64,000 nt of DNA from NCBI RefSeq assembly GCF_044466355.1, contig NZ_JBITMQ010000010.1, forward strand, positions 248,001 to 312,000. The letters run 5' to 3'. Made by a program: the position numbers and the translations under genes. Below are positions 62,922 through 64,000 of the stretch, in pieces (positions within the stretch are counted from its first letter, which is position 1; every line of letters begins with the position of its first letter). This stretch comes from Actinophytocola sp044466355. GTDB lineage: Bacteria; Actinomycetota; Actinomycetes; Mycobacteriales; Pseudonocardiaceae. The notes under the pieces are model-generated. The model saw only the letters and a program-made list of their open reading frames with translations. It ran no database searches and had not been told where the DNA came from.

Positions 62922-63581
62922 CGCCTCTGGAGGGAAATCGCGGGCGAACACCTCCGCCGAGGCGAGCACGGAAGCTGTCGCCGCCTCGGCGGAGTCACCC
63001 GCGCCCACCATCAGCGTGACCAGCTGGCTCTCGAAGACGCGGTCCGCGTCGCACGGATCGATCAGATAGTCGCCGATCTCCAACGTGGCCTGGCCGTGCA
63101 TGGCGAGCCACATGTGGTGGGCCACCAGCATCGCGTCCTCCTGGGCGAACCGCCCGTCCTCGATGCAGCGCGCCGCGCAGTTCACCACCGGCACCAGGTT
63201 GAACCGGCCGTACTGCCGGTCCTCCTCGGTGAGTTCGAAGCCGGCCAGCGTGCGGCCGCCGAACATCACCGAGTAGAGGTGCGCGTTGTCCACCGCCGTC
63301 CTGCGGTACACGCGACCGATCACCGCGAGGTCCCGTACGGAGTCCTCGGACGTCCCGATACGCTCGAACGCGGCCGCCAGCCGCCCGAAGCCCTCGTGGA
63401 CCATCTCCCGCACCAGACCACTCATACTGCCGAAATGGGTGTAGACGGCCATCGTCGAGGTACCCGCCAGTTTCGCGATGCGACGGCTCGACATCGCCTC
63501 CGGGCCCTCCTCGGCGAGGAGGCGTGCGGATATTTCGATCAGTTCCGACCGGGTCGCCGGGTCACGAGGTCGCGGACTCAT
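62835..63581 (-). CDS. TetR-family repressor
   Basis: 248 residues. ISARLLAEEGPEAMSSRRIA and AGTSTMAVYTHFGSMSGLVR form the DNA-binding motif (about 15-60), followed by a ligand domain like TetR_C_33 (TAVDNAHLYSVMFGG). It diverges from the gene at 63681 across a 99-base AT-rich promoter and probably represses both. The last 29 codons overlap the opposite gene. Confidence 0.9.
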   Translation of the reverse strand: MSPRPRDPATRSELIEISARLLAEEGPEAMSSRRIAKLAGTSTMAVYTHFGSMSGLVREMVHEGFGRLAAAFERIGTSEDSVRDLAVIGRVYRRTAVDNAHLYSVMFGGRTLAGFELTEEDRQYGRFNLVPVVNCAARCIEDGRFAQEDAMLVAHHMWLAMHGQATLEIGDYLIDPCDADRVFESQLVTLMVGAGDSAEAATASVLASAEVFARDFPPEASEPLDAPDEADGLDSGAGRRERAPSESG

Positions 63582-63680
63582 GTTGACAACATTACATAAC
63601 GCCGCTACCTTCGTAATACAACACTGTTATGGATCGTGTCCCACCGCCGCGATTCCCTGTCGGAGAACAAGGTGCAGCCC
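63582..63680 (+). promoter_or_regulatory. Promoter and likely TetR operator
   Basis: TTGACA (63583-63588) and TACCTT (63606-63611) stand 17 bases apart, a good rightward promoter. GTTGACAAC and AACACTGTT are small palindromes, and ATTAC...GTAAT surround the promoter, so TetR binding here is likely. Confidence 0.5.
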
Positions 63681-64000
63681 ATGGACGAGTCCCGCAGGCA
63701 GGACACCACCCTCCCCCGCGCGCGGTTTCGGCTGGAAACCGGCATCGAGGTGCTCGACGACTGGTCGGCGACGGCGGCCCAGCCGGCGAAGAACGCCGTG
63801 CACAAGGCGCTCTTCGCGATGCTCGACGGCACGCTGTTCCGTACGTACCGGATCGTCGACGACTACCAGCGGCCGAGTGAGCTGTTCGTCATCGTCAAGG
63901 ACGACCTCGTGATGAAGATCCGCATCAACTGCTTCGACTCGTTCGGCATCGTCCACATCGGACCGCCTGCCCAGTCGGCGGGCTTCCGTCGAAGCGGCAC
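63681..64000 (+). CDS. Hypothetical protein, 3' end beyond window (possible enediyne E1-type)
   Basis: ATG 63681 has AAGG upstream; 106 residues are visible with no stop. NAVHKALFAMLDGTLFRTYR, IVDDYQRPSELFVIVKDDLV and KIRINCFDSFGIVHIGPP suggest a compact beta-rich protein. From memory it resembles a small conserved protein of enediyne clusters (E1 type), but I am not sure. Upstream lies a TetR-controlled promoter. The sequence to the right should settle what cluster this is. Confidence 0.6.
   Translation, partial: MDESRRQDTTLPRARFRLETGIEVLDDWSATAAQPAKNAVHKALFAMLDGTLFRTYRIVDDYQRPSELFVIVKDDLVMKIRINCFDSFGIVHIGPPAQSAGFRRSG

Noticed and set aside
1..64000. Integrated element or phage region
   Set aside because: No integrase, transposase, attachment-site repeat or tRNA was found; the small HTH at 51711 alone is not enough.

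Overview
The window is high-GC DNA with actinobacterial gene style: GTG and TTG starts, strong GGAGG ribosome sites, rare TTA leucine codons, and long runs of overlapping stop/start codons. It carries SARP regulators, an AfsA-type butyrolactone protein, MbtH, and a mycothiol-dependent isomerase-like protein. A filamentous actinomycete, probably of the Pseudonocardiales, fits best; the order is an inference. Nearly the whole window looks like secondary metabolism. No rRNA, tRNA, CRISPR array, insertion sequence or phage gene was seen.

Layout. (1) 1-8.3 kb: two flavin monooxygenase-type enzymes (an acyl-CoA dehydrogenase-like protein cut by the left edge, and an HpaB-family hydroxylase), a cation/proton antiporter, an HxlR-type regulator, two RibD/DHFR-like reductases, a YceI protein, a 119-bp palindromic element and a GT87-like membrane protein. 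(2) 8.3-17.1 kb: an eight-gene minus-strand operon with overlapping genes: SbnA and SbnB homologues (2,3-diaminopropionate synthesis), three ATP-grasp ligases, a PrpF-like isomerase, a methyltransferase and an MFS exporter. It looks like a self-contained route to a small diaminopropionate peptide. (3) 17.3-28.1 kb: two tandem-duplicated acyltransferase-3 units, two DHA2 exporters, a FAD monooxygenase, a second antiporter and a solute-binding protein with no signal peptide. (4) 28.2-45.3 kb: multicopper oxidase, AfsA-like protein, glutamine amidotransferase/synthetase, acyl carrier protein, MbtH, an adenylation-carrier didomain, a flavin halogenase, a hydroxymandelate synthase, a stand-alone condensation protein, an SDR, a second FAD monooxygenase, a molybdopterin oxidoreductase and two small membrane proteins. 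(5) 45.4-53 kb: HxlR, a large AfsR-type SARP, a degenerate ornithine-cyclodeaminase/OvmZ-like/HTH trio and a small SARP with three TTA codons. (6) 53-64 kb: CMD-type protein, FAD and GMC oxidoreductases with small unknown partners, AraC, DUF1702, a third SARP, flavin reductase, an MDMPI-like protein, TetR, and a partial gene running off the right edge.

How it may work together. HmaS would make 4-hydroxymandelate. The neighbouring adenylation domain has a pocket like that for 4-hydroxyphenylglycine, but the Asp that binds the amino group is Asn, so it may load the hydroxy acid itself. The halogenase and the HpaB-type hydroxylase could decorate the ring on the carrier, and the free condensation protein could transfer it to an acceptor. 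This parallels the aromatic side-chain pathway of enediynes such as C-1027. DUF1702, the flavin reductase and the right-edge protein also hint at an enediyne or related core beyond the window, but no enediyne polyketide synthase is present here. All product statements are inference.
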